Part shown: piece by piece, positions 26,307-34,819 of the stretch
Position numbering within the stretch: the first letter of the stretch is position 1
Layout of the letters: each line of letters starts with the position of its first letter
Assembly: GCF_012911605.1 (NCBI RefSeq)
Contig: NZ_JAAMPT010000207.1
Span: 1-64,000 of the forward strand
Source: Flavobacterium solisilvae
GTDB taxonomy: Bacteria; Bacteroidota; Bacteroidia; Flavobacteriales; Flavobacteriaceae
DNA length: 64,000 bases
Direction of reading: 5' to 3'
Notes under the pieces: model-generated
What the model saw: the letters and a program-made list of their open reading frames with translations, nothing else
What the model was told of the DNA's origin: nothing
The model's database searches: none
Program-made: the position numbers and the translations under genes

Positions 26307-27443
26307 ATGAATAAGCAGCATCAAGTCGTTTTATCGTTAGGAAGTAATCAAGGAAATCGCCTTGAGAATATTGAGCGTTGCATTATATCAATTCATCGTG
26401 AAATTGGCGCAGTTATCAAGGTTTCACGACTTTTTGAAACGCCAGCTTGGGGTTTTGAAAGTGGACCGTTTTATAATTGTGCGGTTGTGGTTCATACTCA
26501 TAAATCAGCACATCAGGTTTTAGACGAAGTGTTGTTGCTCGAAGAAGCTTTGGGTAGAATTCGTTCCGATGTTGAAGGTTATCAAGCCAGAATTATCGAT
26601 ATTGATGTGATTTCGTTTGATGAAGAAATTATCGCTTCAGAAAAATTGAAAGTTCCACATCCTGAAATGCAAAACAGATTGTTTGTTTTAGTTCCAATGC
26701 GCGATTTGAATTTAGATTGGCGTCATCCAATTTTACAAAAATATCTTCATGAATTATTACTGCTTTCCGAAGATAAAAGTAATATTAAAGTAATTCAATC
26801 GCTTGAAAATCCAATTACAAAAATTCCTTTAAACAATTTTAATTATATCGCTATCGAAGGAAATATTGGTGCTGGAAAAACAACGTTGAGCAATAAATTA
26901 GCCGAAGATTTTAATGCTAAAATGGTTTTGGAACGTTTTGCGGATAATCCGTTTTTACCAAAATTTTATGAAGATCAAAGTCGGTATGCTTTTCCGCTCG
27001 AAATGTCTTTTTTAGCCGATAGATATCAACAAATTTCAGATGATTTAGCGCAATTTGACTTATTTAAAGATTTTGTCGTAGCCGATTATCATATTTTTAA
27101 ATCCTTGATTTTTGCTAAAGTTACCCTTGCTGAAGACGAATTTCGATTATATAAAACGATGTTTGATATCATTTATAAAGAAATGCCAAAACCCGATTTG
27201 TATATTTATTTGTATCAAAATACCGAACGATTACTTCAAAATATAAAATTACGAGGAAGAAGTTACGAACAGGAAATTCCAGCAGAATATCTTGAAAAAA
27301 TAAATAGCGGTTACCTTGATTACATCAAATCTCAAAAGGATTTGAATGTTTTAATCATCGATGTTTCTGATAAAGATTTTGTCGAAAATCAATCGGATTA
27401 TGCTTTTATTTTAGACGAAATTCAAAAGAAATTACAATCCTAA
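26307..27443 (+). CDS. folK: Fusion: hydroxymethyldihydropteridine diphosphokinase (FolK) + deoxynucleoside kinase
   Basis: 378 residues, two enzymes in one chain. Residues about 6-160 are FolK (LSLGSNQGNRLENI; LFETPAWG; YQARIIDIDVISF; VPHPEMQNRLFVL), which transfers pyrophosphate to 6-hydroxymethyl-dihydropterin in folate synthesis. Residues about 178-378 are a deoxynucleoside kinase: Walker A GNIGAGKT (185-192), the ERFADNPFLPKFY region and the LID-like LRGRSYEQEI. The latter phosphorylates deoxynucleosides in salvage; base preference cannot be read. No stop or frameshift separates the halves. The fusion links folate-dependent thymidylate supply to dNTP salvage. Confidence 0.93.
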   Translation: MNKQHQVVLSLGSNQGNRLENIERCIISIHREIGAVIKVSRLFETPAWGFESGPFYNCAVVVHTHKSAHQVLDEVLLLEEALGRIRSDVEGYQARIIDIDVISFDEEIIASEKLKVPHPEMQNRLFVLVPMRDLNLDWRHPILQKYLHELLLLSEDKSNIKVIQSLENPITKIPLNNFNYIAIEGNIGAGKTTLSNKLAEDFNAKMVLERFADNPFLPKFYEDQSRYAFPLEMSFLADRYQQISDDLAQFDLFKDFVVADYHIFKSLIFAKVTLAEDEFRLYKTMFDIIYKEMPKPDLYIYLYQNTERLLQNIKLRGRSYEQEIPAEYLEKINSGYLDYIKSQKDLNVLIIDVSDKDFVENQSDYAFILDEIQKKLQS

Positions 27444-27445
27444 TT

Positions 27446-29578
27446 TTATCGTAATAAACTAAAATGACCTTTGTGTTCGGGTAAAATGTTGCTTACTTTG
27501 GCAACAAACCAATAATCATCAGCAGGAAGTTGTCTTCCGTTATAAGTTCCATCCCAAATAGGATTTTGTATATTAATAAAAGCAATCACTTTTCCATATC
27601 GGTCAAAAATGGTTACTTCTGGATTAGGATAAAAACTCATTCCTTTAATTGTCCAAAAATCATTAAAGCCATCACCATTTGGGCTAAAAAATGCTGGATA
27701 AGTTATATAGACAAATTGAAAGTCATCATTTCCACAAAAATCTTTATCTTTTGCATAAGCCATGTAAATTCCACCACTTTGTAATTGAAAAACATTTGAA
27801 GACTGATAGTTAACTCCATCAATTGAAAACTCGAAATCCCCAGAATTGGTTAAAATTGTTGCTGTATTTCCTGTAATGATTACATCTGAAATTATTGGTT
27901 TTGCTTTTACATTAACGGTAAAATTTTGTGTGGACGAACAGCCAAAAACATTGGTCATTTCAACTGAATATTGTCCTTGCGTTGAAACTGGAATACTTTG
28001 AGTAGTTTCTCCAGTTGTCCAATCATAATCCATTCCTGAAATTCCAGCGGTTAAAGTTGTACTTGTTCCTTCGCAAATGGCTATTTCACTATCAGCAATA
28101 GTTGCAGGTTTTGGGTTTACTGTAACAGTTACCGAATTTCTAGGTGTTGAAATGCAATTGTTGTTATTGGCTTCGATGTAGTAAGTTGTTGTTTGTGTTA
28201 AAGTTGGTGTTGTAAATGTGTTTCCAGTGACAATTGGCGTTGTAGAAGTTAGACTGTTGTACCAGTGAATAGTTCCAGTAGTTGCTGATGCGGTTAATGT
28301 AACTGATGTAGCTTCACAAGTTGAAGTTGAGCTTGGTGCAGTAACCGATGGTGTTTGGTTTACATTTACCGTTATTGGAGTTCGAGTTCCAGTTGTACAA
28401 CCTATCGGAAATGCGTCAATATAATAGGTTGTGGTAGTTGTTAATGTAGGTGTTATGAAATTATTTCCTGAAGCTAGAACGGTTCCGCCAGTTGAAACAT
28501 CATACCAATTTATCGTTCCAGCAGTTGCGGTTGCCGACATGTTTACCGATGCCGAATTACAAATGGCATAAGTCGAAACAGGATTGATAGCAGGAATTGT
28601 AATGGTTGTACTAGTTGAAATACTCAAAACTGGATCGCCAGGCATTCCACCATATTCCACGATATAACCTTTTGGTTGATAATCGCCGCTTACATCTCCA
28701 GTATTTGATAAATCATTCCACGAACCAGGAATTCCAACACCTGGAGCTGTTACGTGAGCATAATCTTCGTTGTTCATGTTGTTAGGTTCGCCGTTATTCC
28801 AATTGGCAAAATTTGGACTTGAACCATTTACGCCGCCATTCCAAAAAATCATTCCTGTTTCTGGTCCAGTCATCCATCGCCAAACACCTTCGGTAGCTTC
28901 GTCGCTTCCGCCAATCCAACCTGCGCCAGCTGCTTGTTCGCCTGAAAGTTGTGCTTCATCGACAGCGGTAATTGTGGCTAAATAACCTTGAAGTCCATAG
29001 TAAGTACTGTTTTCTGCAGCAGTTTTTGCACTAGACCAAGTTATCCCAACGTTTGGAATGTATTGATAATAATGTCCGTTGGAAGGTAAATAATTCGCTT
29101 GACCAACGGTTATAGAAAATGTTTTAGTGTTAGCTTGCGGATTAGCAGAATTATTTTGATAAACGATGTCTTTAACAGCTGCAATAATTTGTGGATATGT
29201 TGGTTGTCCAGAAACTCCAGTAAGTGTTAATTTTCCGGTAGTTTGGTTCCAAGATGTGGTAATGTTTGGATGATTTCCGGTTAAAAGTAAAACATCTTGC
29301 GAACTTACATATCCCGAAGAAATTTGAACATAAATAGCATCAATTCCTGGATCATCGTCAACAATATTGAAATCAGTGACGATTTTCATTTGGGTTTGTG
29401 GACAATAAATTTGATTTCCAGTAGCAGATAAAACAGGAGCATTATTTAGAATAAACTTTTTCTGTTTTTTTTGTCTAAAAACTGGATTTTCATTATTGAA
29501 CTTTATTGGATTAGCAAATGAATTGTATCCAAAAATTGAAGAAATGAAAATTAAGGCTAGAATGATTTTTTTATACAT
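27446..29578 (-). CDS. Secreted T9SS type B protein with C-type lectin-like and Ig-like domains
   Basis: 710 residues. Signal peptide (1-22), a region about 45-150 of unknown fold, a C-type lectin-like domain (about 165-315: GHYYQYI, WSSAKTAAE, GYLATITAVDEAQL, WIGGSDEATEGVWRW, NWNNGEPNN, WNDLSN), two similar Ig-like domains (about 335-495, each with a GTI-W-Y and TTTYYI pattern), a further Ig-like region, and the CHU_C type B sorting domain (about 620-710: FFSPNGDGFNDFW, IFDRYGKVI, WDGTYNG, GHFSLLR). It is secreted by T9SS and could bind glycans or adhere to surfaces. No PorP gene is adjacent. It overlaps nothing and is convergent with the folK fusion (2-base gap). Confidence 0.9.
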   Translation of the reverse strand: MYKKIILALIFISSIFGYNSFANPIKFNNENPVFRQKKQKKFILNNAPVLSATGNQIYCPQTQMKIVTDFNIVDDDPGIDAIYVQISSGYVSSQDVLLLTGNHPNITTSWNQTTGKLTLTGVSGQPTYPQIIAAVKDIVYQNNSANPQANTKTFSITVGQANYLPSNGHYYQYIPNVGITWSSAKTAAENSTYYGLQGYLATITAVDEAQLSGEQAAGAGWIGGSDEATEGVWRWMTGPETGMIFWNGGVNGSSPNFANWNNGEPNNMNNEDYAHVTAPGVGIPGSWNDLSNTGDVSGDYQPKGYIVEYGGMPGDPVLSISTSTTITIPAINPVSTYAICNSASVNMSATATAGTINWYDVSTGGTVLASGNNFITPTLTTTTTYYIDAFPIGCTTGTRTPITVNVNQTPSVTAPSSTSTCEATSVTLTASATTGTIHWYNSLTSTTPIVTGNTFTTPTLTQTTTYYIEANNNNCISTPRNSVTVTVNPKPATIADSEIAICEGTSTTLTAGISGMDYDWTTGETTQSIPVSTQGQYSVEMTNVFGCSSTQNFTVNVKAKPIISDVIITGNTATILTNSGDFEFSIDGVNYQSSNVFQLQSGGIYMAYAKDKDFCGNDDFQFVYITYPAFFSPNGDGFNDFWTIKGMSFYPNPEVTIFDRYGKVIAFINIQNPIWDGTYNGRQLPADDYWFVAKVSNILPEHKGHFSLLR

Positions 29579-29624
29579 GGCTTAAAAATAGAAAAATTTA
29601 GACTTATAGTTTGCTAAAGATTTG

Positions 29625-30155
29625 TTAGAATTTTATTTTTTGAAATAAATCCCAAACCACAATTCCTGCACTAACCGAAATATTTAGTGAATGTTTTGTG
29701 CCAAGTTGAGGAATTTCAATAGTTCCATTGCAAATTTCAATCGCTTTTTGGTTTACACCATAGACTTCATTTCCAAAGACTAAAGCGTGTTTTTTAGTTT
29801 TATCGATTTCAAAATTTTGAAGAAAAACAGCATTTTCTACTTGTTCAATGGCAAAGACTTCTACGCTTTCGTTTTTCAATTTTTCTATAACTGAAAGTAC
29901 ATCTTTTTGATATTCCCAAGCTACGGTTTCAGTTGCGCCAAGTGCTGTTTTATGTATTTCTTTGTTTGGCGGAGTTGCTGTTATGCCACATAAATATATT
30001 TTTTCGATAAGAAATGCATCCGAAGTTCTAAAAACTGAACCAATGTTGTGCAAACTTCTAATGTCGTCAAGAATAATAATAATGGGCGTTTTTTCGGCTT
30101 GTTTAAAATCATCAACAGTTTTGCGTTCTAGTTCTTTGTTTTCGAGCTTTCTCAT
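29625..30155 (-). CDS. TrmH/SpoU family RNA 2'-O-methyltransferase
   Basis: 176 residues from the ATG at 30155; a longer in-frame start adds nine poorly conserved residues. SPOUT-fold motifs: LDDIRSLHNIGSVFRTSDAF (motif 1), ALVFGNEVYGVNQ (motif 2) and IPQLGTKHSLNISVSAGI (motif 3). It transfers methyl from SAM to a ribose 2'-OH of tRNA or rRNA; which RNA is not evident. It follows the DUF1573 gene and its terminator on the minus strand. Confidence 0.92.
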   Translation of the reverse strand: MRKLENKELERKTVDDFKQAEKTPIIIILDDIRSLHNIGSVFRTSDAFLIEKIYLCGITATPPNKEIHKTALGATETVAWEYQKDVLSVIEKLKNESVEVFAIEQVENAVFLQNFEIDKTKKHALVFGNEVYGVNQKAIEICNGTIEIPQLGTKHSLNISVSAGIVVWDLFQKIKF

Positions 30156-30183
30156 TTTGAAATTTTTTGCAAAGATATTCAAA

Positions 30184-30221
30184 AAAAATCTCGTCTCATT
30201 TTTTACAACGAGACGAGATTT
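30184..30221 (-). terminator. Terminator after the DUF1573 gene
   Basis: Perfect stem AAAATCTCGTCTC (30184-30196) / GAGACGAGATTTT (30209-30221), 12-base loop; on the minus strand the T run continues into the spacer. Confidence 0.85.
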
Positions 30222-30244
30222 TATAAAAAATCAGTAATTAATAA

Positions 30245-30703
30245 TTAACTTTTTACTGGTTCAGCAGCTGGAGCAGAATCTACTACATTTCCTTTAATAG
30301 TCAATACTTTTGGAGTTTCTGAAGCATTTGATGTAATAGTAATTGTTTTAGTAAATGGACCAGGTCTGTTTGTGTCATATTTTACACCAATAACAGCTTT
30401 TGCTCCTGGAGCAACTGGACCATCAGGTTTTGTTGGAACAGTACAACCGCATGAACCTTGTGCATTAGTGATTGTTAATGGTTTGTTTCCGTTATTAGTT
30501 AAAACGAACTCTCTTTTTCCGTCAGCACCTTTTTGGATTGTTCCATAATCGATAGTTTCGCTTTCGAAAACTAATCCTGCACCGTCAACTTTTGGAGCTT
30601 CAGTTTTAGTAACTTCTTTTTTAACTGCTTTTTTTGCAGTTTGAGCATTTGTAGTAGCAACACCGAAGAAAGTGATTGCAGCAAGTAAAATTATTTTTTT
30701 CAT
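30245..30703 (-). CDS. DUF1573 domain-containing secreted protein
   Basis: 152 residues. Signal peptide (1-20, ending TTNAQ), a short Lys/Ala linker, then the DUF1573 domain, an immunoglobulin-like fold (FESETIDYGTIQKG, FVLTNNGNKPLTITNAQGSCGCTVP, GPFTKTITITSNA). The CGCT pair after the QGSCGC motif is typical. Function is unknown; such proteins are exported and often abundant. It is flanked by a terminator downstream and a -7-like element (30730-30737) upstream. Confidence 0.9.
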   Translation of the reverse strand: MKKIILLAAITFFGVATTNAQTAKKAVKKEVTKTEAPKVDGAGLVFESETIDYGTIQKGADGKREFVLTNNGNKPLTITNAQGSCGCTVPTKPDGPVAPGAKAVIGVKYDTNRPGPFTKTITITSNASETPKVLTIKGNVVDSAPAAEPVKS

Positions 30704-30729
30704 TTTTATTGTGTTTTATGATTATGGTA

Positions 30730-30737
30730 CAAATCTA
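30730..30737 (-). promoter_or_regulatory. Candidate -7 element (TAGATTTG) for the DUF1573 gene
   Basis: Minus-strand TAGATTTG fits TAnnTTTG and lies about 27 bases before the start codon. No good TTTG is seen 19 bases upstream. Confidence 0.45.
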
Positions 30738-30856
30738 TTTAAAAAAAATATTCGCCTCCTTTTTTTAATCTTAATATTAAATTAAAATTTAAAATGGCTA
30801 TCGTTTCAAAAATAATTAAATTCGCTGTCACAAAATCATTTTAATATTATTTTACA

Positions 30857-33463
30857 TTGGCATCAAAAGATAAAGCACCAAAAGAAACTCCGTTGATGAA
30901 ACAATACAACGAGATAAAAAGTAAATATCCCGATGCGTGTTTATTGTTTCGTGTAGGTGATTTTTATGAAACTTTTGGAGAAGATGCTATTCGAGCTTCA
31001 AAAATATTAGGGATTGTTTTAACCAAACGTGGCGCAGGAAGTGAAACCGAAACCGCTTTGGCTGGATTTCCGCATCATTCGTTGAATACTTATTTGCCAA
31101 AATTAGTAAAAGCCGGACTTCGAGTAGCGATTTGTGACCAATTGGAAGATCCAAAAATGACCAAAACCATTGTGAAACGTGGAGTAACGGAATTGGTTAC
31201 GCCTGGAGTTTCGATGAATGATGAGGTTTTGCATTCTAAATCGAATAATTTTTTAGCATCGGTTTATTTTAGTAAAAAACAGCTTGGTGTCGCTTTTTTG
31301 GATGTTTCTACAGGAGAATTTTTAACTTCTCAAGGAAATCAGGAATATATTGACAAGCTTTTGCAAAATTTTCAGCCGAGTGAAATTTTAATTCAAAAAA
31401 ACAATAAATCTGATTTTAAATCGGCTTTTGGTGAAGATTTTAATGTGTTTTATCTGGAAGATTGGGTTTACAAAGAAGATTATGCAGTTGAAACATTAAC
31501 CAATCATTTTCAAACAAATTCTTTGAAAGGTTTTGGGATAGAAGAATTACCCGATGGAATTATAGCTTCGGGTGCGATACTTTATTATTTATCCGAAACG
31601 CAACATAATAAAGTACAACATATCACAAACATTCATCGAATAGCAGAAGATGCTTATGTTTGGATGGATCGATTTACTATTAGAAATCTAGAATTGTATC
31701 ATAGCCATTCTCAAAATGCAGTAACACTTTTGGACGTAATCGATAAAACTATTTCCCCAATGGGTTCACGCTTGTTGAAACGTTGGTTGGCATTGCCTTT
31801 AAAAGATATAAATAAGATAAGAAGTCGTCACGAAGTGGTTTCTTATTTAAAGGAAAACACCGAAATTTTACAGAAAATCCAATATCAGATTAAGCAAATT
31901 TCTGATTTGGAGCGATTGATCTCAAAAGTGGCAACGGGTAAAATTTCACCAAGAGAAGTTATTTATCTTAAAGAATCGTTGGATGCAATTATCCCAATAA
32001 AAAATATTGCACTTGAAAGTGAGCAAGAAGCCGTTCGTGTGATTGGTGATAGTTTGCATGCTTGTGATTTGCTTCGCGAAAAAATTAAAGAAACACTTAA
32101 TCAAGATGCGCCAGTTGCTATTGCTAAAGGAAATGCAATCGCAACAGGAGTTCATCCTGAGTTGGATGAATTGCGAAACATTGCTTTTTCAGGTAAAGAA
32201 TATTTGGAAGGAATTGAACAACGCGAATCAGAAAGAACAGGAATTTCATCGCTAAAAATATCGTTTAATAATGTTTTTGGTTACTATATCGAAGTTCGAA
32301 ATACACATAAAGATAAAGTTCCAACCGAATGGATTAGAAAACAAACTTTGGTTAATGCGGAACGATATATCACCGAAGAGTTAAAAGAATATGAAACGAA
32401 AATTCTTGGTGCCGAAGAAAAAATTCATCAAATAGAAAGCCGTCTTTTTGAACAATTAGTAGTTTGGATTGGAACTTACATAAAACCAGTTCAGATGAAT
32501 GCTAATTTGGTAGCACAATTAGATTGTTTGACTTCGTTTGCACAGTTGGCTATTGAGAACGATTATGTTTGTCCAATTTTGGATGATACTTTTGAATTGG
32601 AAATTACAAACGGAAGACATCCAGTTATTGAAAAACAGCTTCCAGTTGGCGTTCCTTATGTGGCAAATGATATTTTTCTGGATAGAGAAACGCAACAGCT
32701 AATTATGATTACTGGACCAAATATGTCGGGTAAATCGGCAATTTTAAGACAAACGGCTTTAATTGTATTGTTAGGACAAATGGGAAGTTTTGTTCCAGCC
32801 GAAAAAGTTCGAATGGGAATTGTAGATAAAATTTTTACCCGAGTTGGAGCAAGCGATAATATTTCGATGGGCGAATCTACTTTTATGGTCGAAATGAACG
32901 AAACGGCTTCAATCTTGAATAATATTTCCGATAGAAGTTTGGTTTTGTTAGACGAAATCGGTCGTGGAACCAGCACGTATGACGGAATTTCCATAGCTTG
33001 GGCAATTGCCGAATTTTTACACGAAAATCCAGCCCGACCAAAAACATTGTTCGCAACACATTATCACGAATTAAATGAAATGTCTGAACTTTTGCCTCGA
33101 ATTCAAAACCATAATGTCTCGGTGAAGGAATTAAAAGATAATGTTTTGTTTATTCGTAAATTGGTAAAAGGTGGAAGCGCGCACAGTTTTGGAATTCATG
33201 TAGCAAAAATGGCTGGAATGCCGCAAACGGTTATTCAAAAAGCACAAAAATTGTTGAAGAAACTGGAGAAAAATCATTCTAGTGATGCATTGAATACTAT
33301 TAAATCAGCTAAGGACGAAATGCAACTCAACATTTTCAGTATGGATGATCCGCTGTTGGAAGAAATCAGAGAAGACATTTTGAGTTTGGATATTAATACG
33401 CTAACGCCAGTGGAAGCATTGATGAAATTGAACGAACTGAAAAGAATGTTGTTGAAAAAATAA
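30857..33463 (+). CDS. mutS: DNA mismatch repair protein MutS
   Basis: 868 residues. Mismatch-recognition Phe36 and Glu38 in VGDFYETFG, the connector and lever region, clamp, and ATPase: Walker A GPNMSGKS (620-627), Walker [13 protein letters not shown], and ATHYHEL. It recognises mispairs and recruits MutL. The start is TTG at 30857: the residues [13 protein letters not shown] are conserved in MutS and the next in-frame ATG (30896) would remove part of the N-terminal domain. The gene is followed by the tRNA promoter. No mutL is in the window. Confidence 0.97.
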   Translation: MASKDKAPKETPLMKQYNEIKSKYPDACLLFRVGDFYETFGEDAIRASKILGIVLTKRGAGSETETALAGFPHHSLNTYLPKLVKAGLRVAICDQLEDPKMTKTIVKRGVTELVTPGVSMNDEVLHSKSNNFLASVYFSKKQLGVAFLDVSTGEFLTSQGNQEYIDKLLQNFQPSEILIQKNNKSDFKSAFGEDFNVFYLEDWVYKEDYAVETLTNHFQTNSLKGFGIEELPDGIIASGAILYYLSETQHNKVQHITNIHRIAEDAYVWMDRFTIRNLELYHSHSQNAVTLLDVIDKTISPMGSRLLKRWLALPLKDINKIRSRHEVVSYLKENTEILQKIQYQIKQISDLERLISKVATGKISPREVIYLKESLDAIIPIKNIALESEQEAVRVIGDSLHACDLLREKIKETLNQDAPVAIAKGNAIATGVHPELDELRNIAFSGKEYLEGIEQRESERTGISSLKISFNNVFGYYIEVRNTHKDKVPTEWIRKQTLVNAERYITEELKEYETKILGAEEKIHQIESRLFEQLVVWIGTYIKPVQMNANLVAQLDCLTSFAQLAIENDYVCPILDDTFELEITNGRHPVIEKQLPVGVPYVANDIFLDRETQQLIMITGPNMSGKSAILRQTALIVLLGQMGSFVPAEKVRMGIVDKIFTRVGASDNISMGESTFMVEMNETASILNNISDRSLVLLDEIGRGTSTYDGISIAWAIAEFLHENPARPKTLFATHYHELNEMSELLPRIQNHNVSVKELKDNVLFIRKLVKGGSAHSFGIHVAKMAGMPQTVIQKAQKLLKKLEKNHSSDALNTIKSAKDEMQLNIFSMDDPLLEEIREDILSLDINTLTPVEALMKLNELKRMLLKK

Positions 33464-33523
33464 GTTCTATTCTTTTTGCAATCAATGGATTATAAAATAT
33501 TGAATTTTTTTTCTCTAAAAAGG

Positions 33524-33554
33524 TTTGCAATATTCATTTTTAGTGTTACATTTG
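33524..33554 (+). promoter_or_regulatory. Promoter for the tRNA-Gly/tRNA-Leu pair: TTTG-N19-TACATTTG
   Basis: TTTG at 33524-33527 and TACATTTG at 33547-33554 with exactly 19 bases between. The start site would be near 33561, about 40 bases before the tRNA-Gly 5' end. Confidence 0.85.
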
Positions 33555-33602
33555 CATCCGCAATACGGGATAAGTATTGTTGTTCTAACAAAAATTGATA
33601 AT

Positions 33603-33675
33603 GCGAAAATAGCTCAGTTGGTAGAGCGCGACCTTGCCAAGGTCGAGGTCGCGGGTTCGAACCCCGTTTTTCGCT
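33603..33675 (+). tRNA. tRNA-Gly (anticodon GCC)
   Basis: Full cloverleaf: acceptor GCGAAAA / TTTTCGC, discriminator T at 33675 as is usual for Gly, D arm AGCTCAGTTGGTAGAGC, anticodon stem CGACC / GGTCG with loop TTGCCAA (anticodon GCC at 33636-33638), T arm GCGGG TTCGAAC CCCGT. No CCA is encoded. Confidence 0.97.
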
Positions 33676-33688
33676 CAACTACTATATA

Positions 33689-33702
33689 ATGCTCGAGTGG
33701 TG
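33689..33702 (+). repeat. 14-bp duplicate of the tRNA-Leu 5' end
   Basis: ATGCTCGAGTGGTG at 33689-33702 is repeated at 33755-33768, where it begins tRNA-Leu (first tRNA base 33757). The copies are 66 bases apart, and the upstream one lies between the two tRNAs without the rest of a tRNA. Confidence 0.7.
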
Positions 33703-33756
33703 ATATATTTAATTAATTTTTTCTAAAAATTAGTTTTATCAAAACAAAGGCAATAT

Positions 33757-33842
33757 GCTCGAGTGGTGGAATTGGTAGACACGCTGGACTTAAAATCCAG
33801 TGGGTAGTAATGCCCGTGCGGGTTCAAGTCCCGCCTTGAGTA
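33757..33842 (+). tRNA. tRNA-Leu (anticodon TAA)
   Basis: Class II tRNA with a long variable arm. Acceptor GCTCGAG / CTTGAGT with discriminator A at 33842, D arm TGGTGGAATTGGTAGACA, anticodon stem CTGGA / TCCAG with loop CTTAAAA (anticodon TAA at 33791-33793), variable arm GGGTAGTAATGCCC region, and T arm GCGGG TTCAAGT CCCGC. No CCA is encoded. It is transcribed with tRNA-Gly and followed by a terminator. Confidence 0.96.
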
Positions 33843-33843
33843 C

Positions 33844-33876
33844 AAAAGCTTCAAACTATGTTTGGAGCTTTTTTTG
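33844..33876 (+). terminator. Terminator after tRNA-Leu
   Basis: Stem AAAAGCTTCAAAC (33844-33856) / GTTTGGAGCTTTT (33860-33872) with one T-G wobble, followed by T. Confidence 0.85.
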
Positions 33877-34026
33877 TTTATTTTCATTTTGTTTTTAATT
33901 TTTCATAGTAAAGGAATAAAACATTTTGTTTTGCATTTTTAATTTGCGAATTTGCGGTACAATATTTTCTCTAGAGATGAGAGTGGAATTAATGAATTTT
34001 TATAGCAATTAGCAGCTGAATTTTTA

Positions 34027-34398
34027 ATGGGAACATTTGTAATTACGAAAAGACAGAATGGATATTATAAATATGAATTTACCTCTAGGAAAGGTAAAAC
34101 CATTTTTATGAGCGATGATTTTGAATTGCGATTTGAATGCGAAGATGCAATTGAGGAATTTCGTAACAATATTGAAGCTGTTTTTTTTATGAAGTTTAAG
34201 TCAAAAAACGGAAAGTTCTTTTTTAAAATTATTCTAAAAGAAAAAGAAATAGCAGTTAGTCGAAAATATACTACGCAGTTGTTACTTCAAAAAGGAATTG
34301 ACGAAATAACTAGAAGTGTAGCAAAATCGGAAGTATTGGATTTTAGTGTACAAGATTTTGCTTTTCCTCCTGCGGAGGAGATTTTTGGAAGTGAGTAA
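34027..34398 (+). CDS. DUF1508 domain-containing protein (YegP-like)
   Basis: 123 residues with two degenerate repeats of the DUF1508/YegP fold (GTFVITKRQNGYYKYEFTSRKGK; MKFKSKNGKFFFKIILKEKE). The usual FxxFxD-type motifs are weakened, so it is a divergent member. Function unknown. It lies alone between the tRNA pair and a convergent small lipoprotein gene. A promoter is not evident. Confidence 0.8.
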   Translation: MGTFVITKRQNGYYKYEFTSRKGKTIFMSDDFELRFECEDAIEEFRNNIEAVFFMKFKSKNGKFFFKIILKEKEIAVSRKYTTQLLLQKGIDEITRSVAKSEVLDFSVQDFAFPPAEEIFGSE

Positions 34399-34410
34399 TT
34401 TTTTTCCAAA

Positions 34411-34436
34411 AAAAAAGCTCTGCATTGCAGAGCTTA
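34411..34436 (-). terminator. Terminator after the small Ala/Thr-rich lipoprotein gene
   Basis: Stem AAGCTCTG / CAGAGCTT at about 34415-34435 with a short loop. On the minus strand a long T run follows. It lies between convergent genes. Confidence 0.75.
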
Positions 34437-34457
34437 AAATTAGAAATTAATTTCTAA

Positions 34458-34667
34458 TTATTTTTTTACTTCTTCAGTAGCTGGAGCTTCAGTAGCTGGA
34501 GCAGCAGCAGTGTCAACAGCAGTTGTGTCAACAGCTGGAGCAGCAGTAGTATCAACTACTTCAGTAGCAGTAGTGTCAACAGCATCAGCTGGAGCAGCAT
34601 CAGCTTGTTTACAAGATACTACAGTTAATGTAGCAACAACAGCTAAACTTAAAAATACTTTTTTCAT
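34458..34667 (-). CDS. Small Ala/Thr-rich lipoprotein (69 residues)
   Basis: Signal MKKVFLSLAVVATLTVVS followed by the lipobox Cys19. The mature part is low-complexity: repeats of A-P-A, D-T-T and T-E-A-P-A-T, ending EEVKK. The repeats are imperfect and likely disordered, so the protein may tether to the membrane and extend through the periplasm. I recognise no domain. The dedicated terminator and the upstream TATCTTTG element suggest active expression. Similar low-complexity lipoproteins are known in Bacteroidota, but the function is unknown. Confidence 0.8.
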   Translation of the reverse strand: MKKVFLSLAVVATLTVVSCKQADAAPADAVDTTATEVVDTTAAPAVDTTAVDTAAAPATEAPATEEVKK

Positions 34668-34703
34668 CTTACTTAATTATAAAAGGTTAATTATTAATTC
34701 GGA

Positions 34704-34711
34704 GCAAAGAT
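34704..34711 (-). promoter_or_regulatory. Candidate -7 element (TATCTTTG) for the small lipoprotein gene
   Basis: Minus-strand TATCTTTG fits TAnnTTTG, 37 bases before the ATG. No clear TTTG stands 19 bases upstream. Confidence 0.45.
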
Positions 34712-34819
34712 ATAAATTTTTTCAATCGGAAAAATTTTTATTTAACTTTTTTTAAAAATTCTATCCTCGAATTCCGATTATTTATGTAACAATAATTGTG
34801 CCAAACTCTATTTTTTAAA

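Noticed and set aside
33490..33678. ORF crossing tRNA-Gly on the minus strand
   Set aside because: It lies over the tRNA and its promoter, and has no supporting homology pattern.
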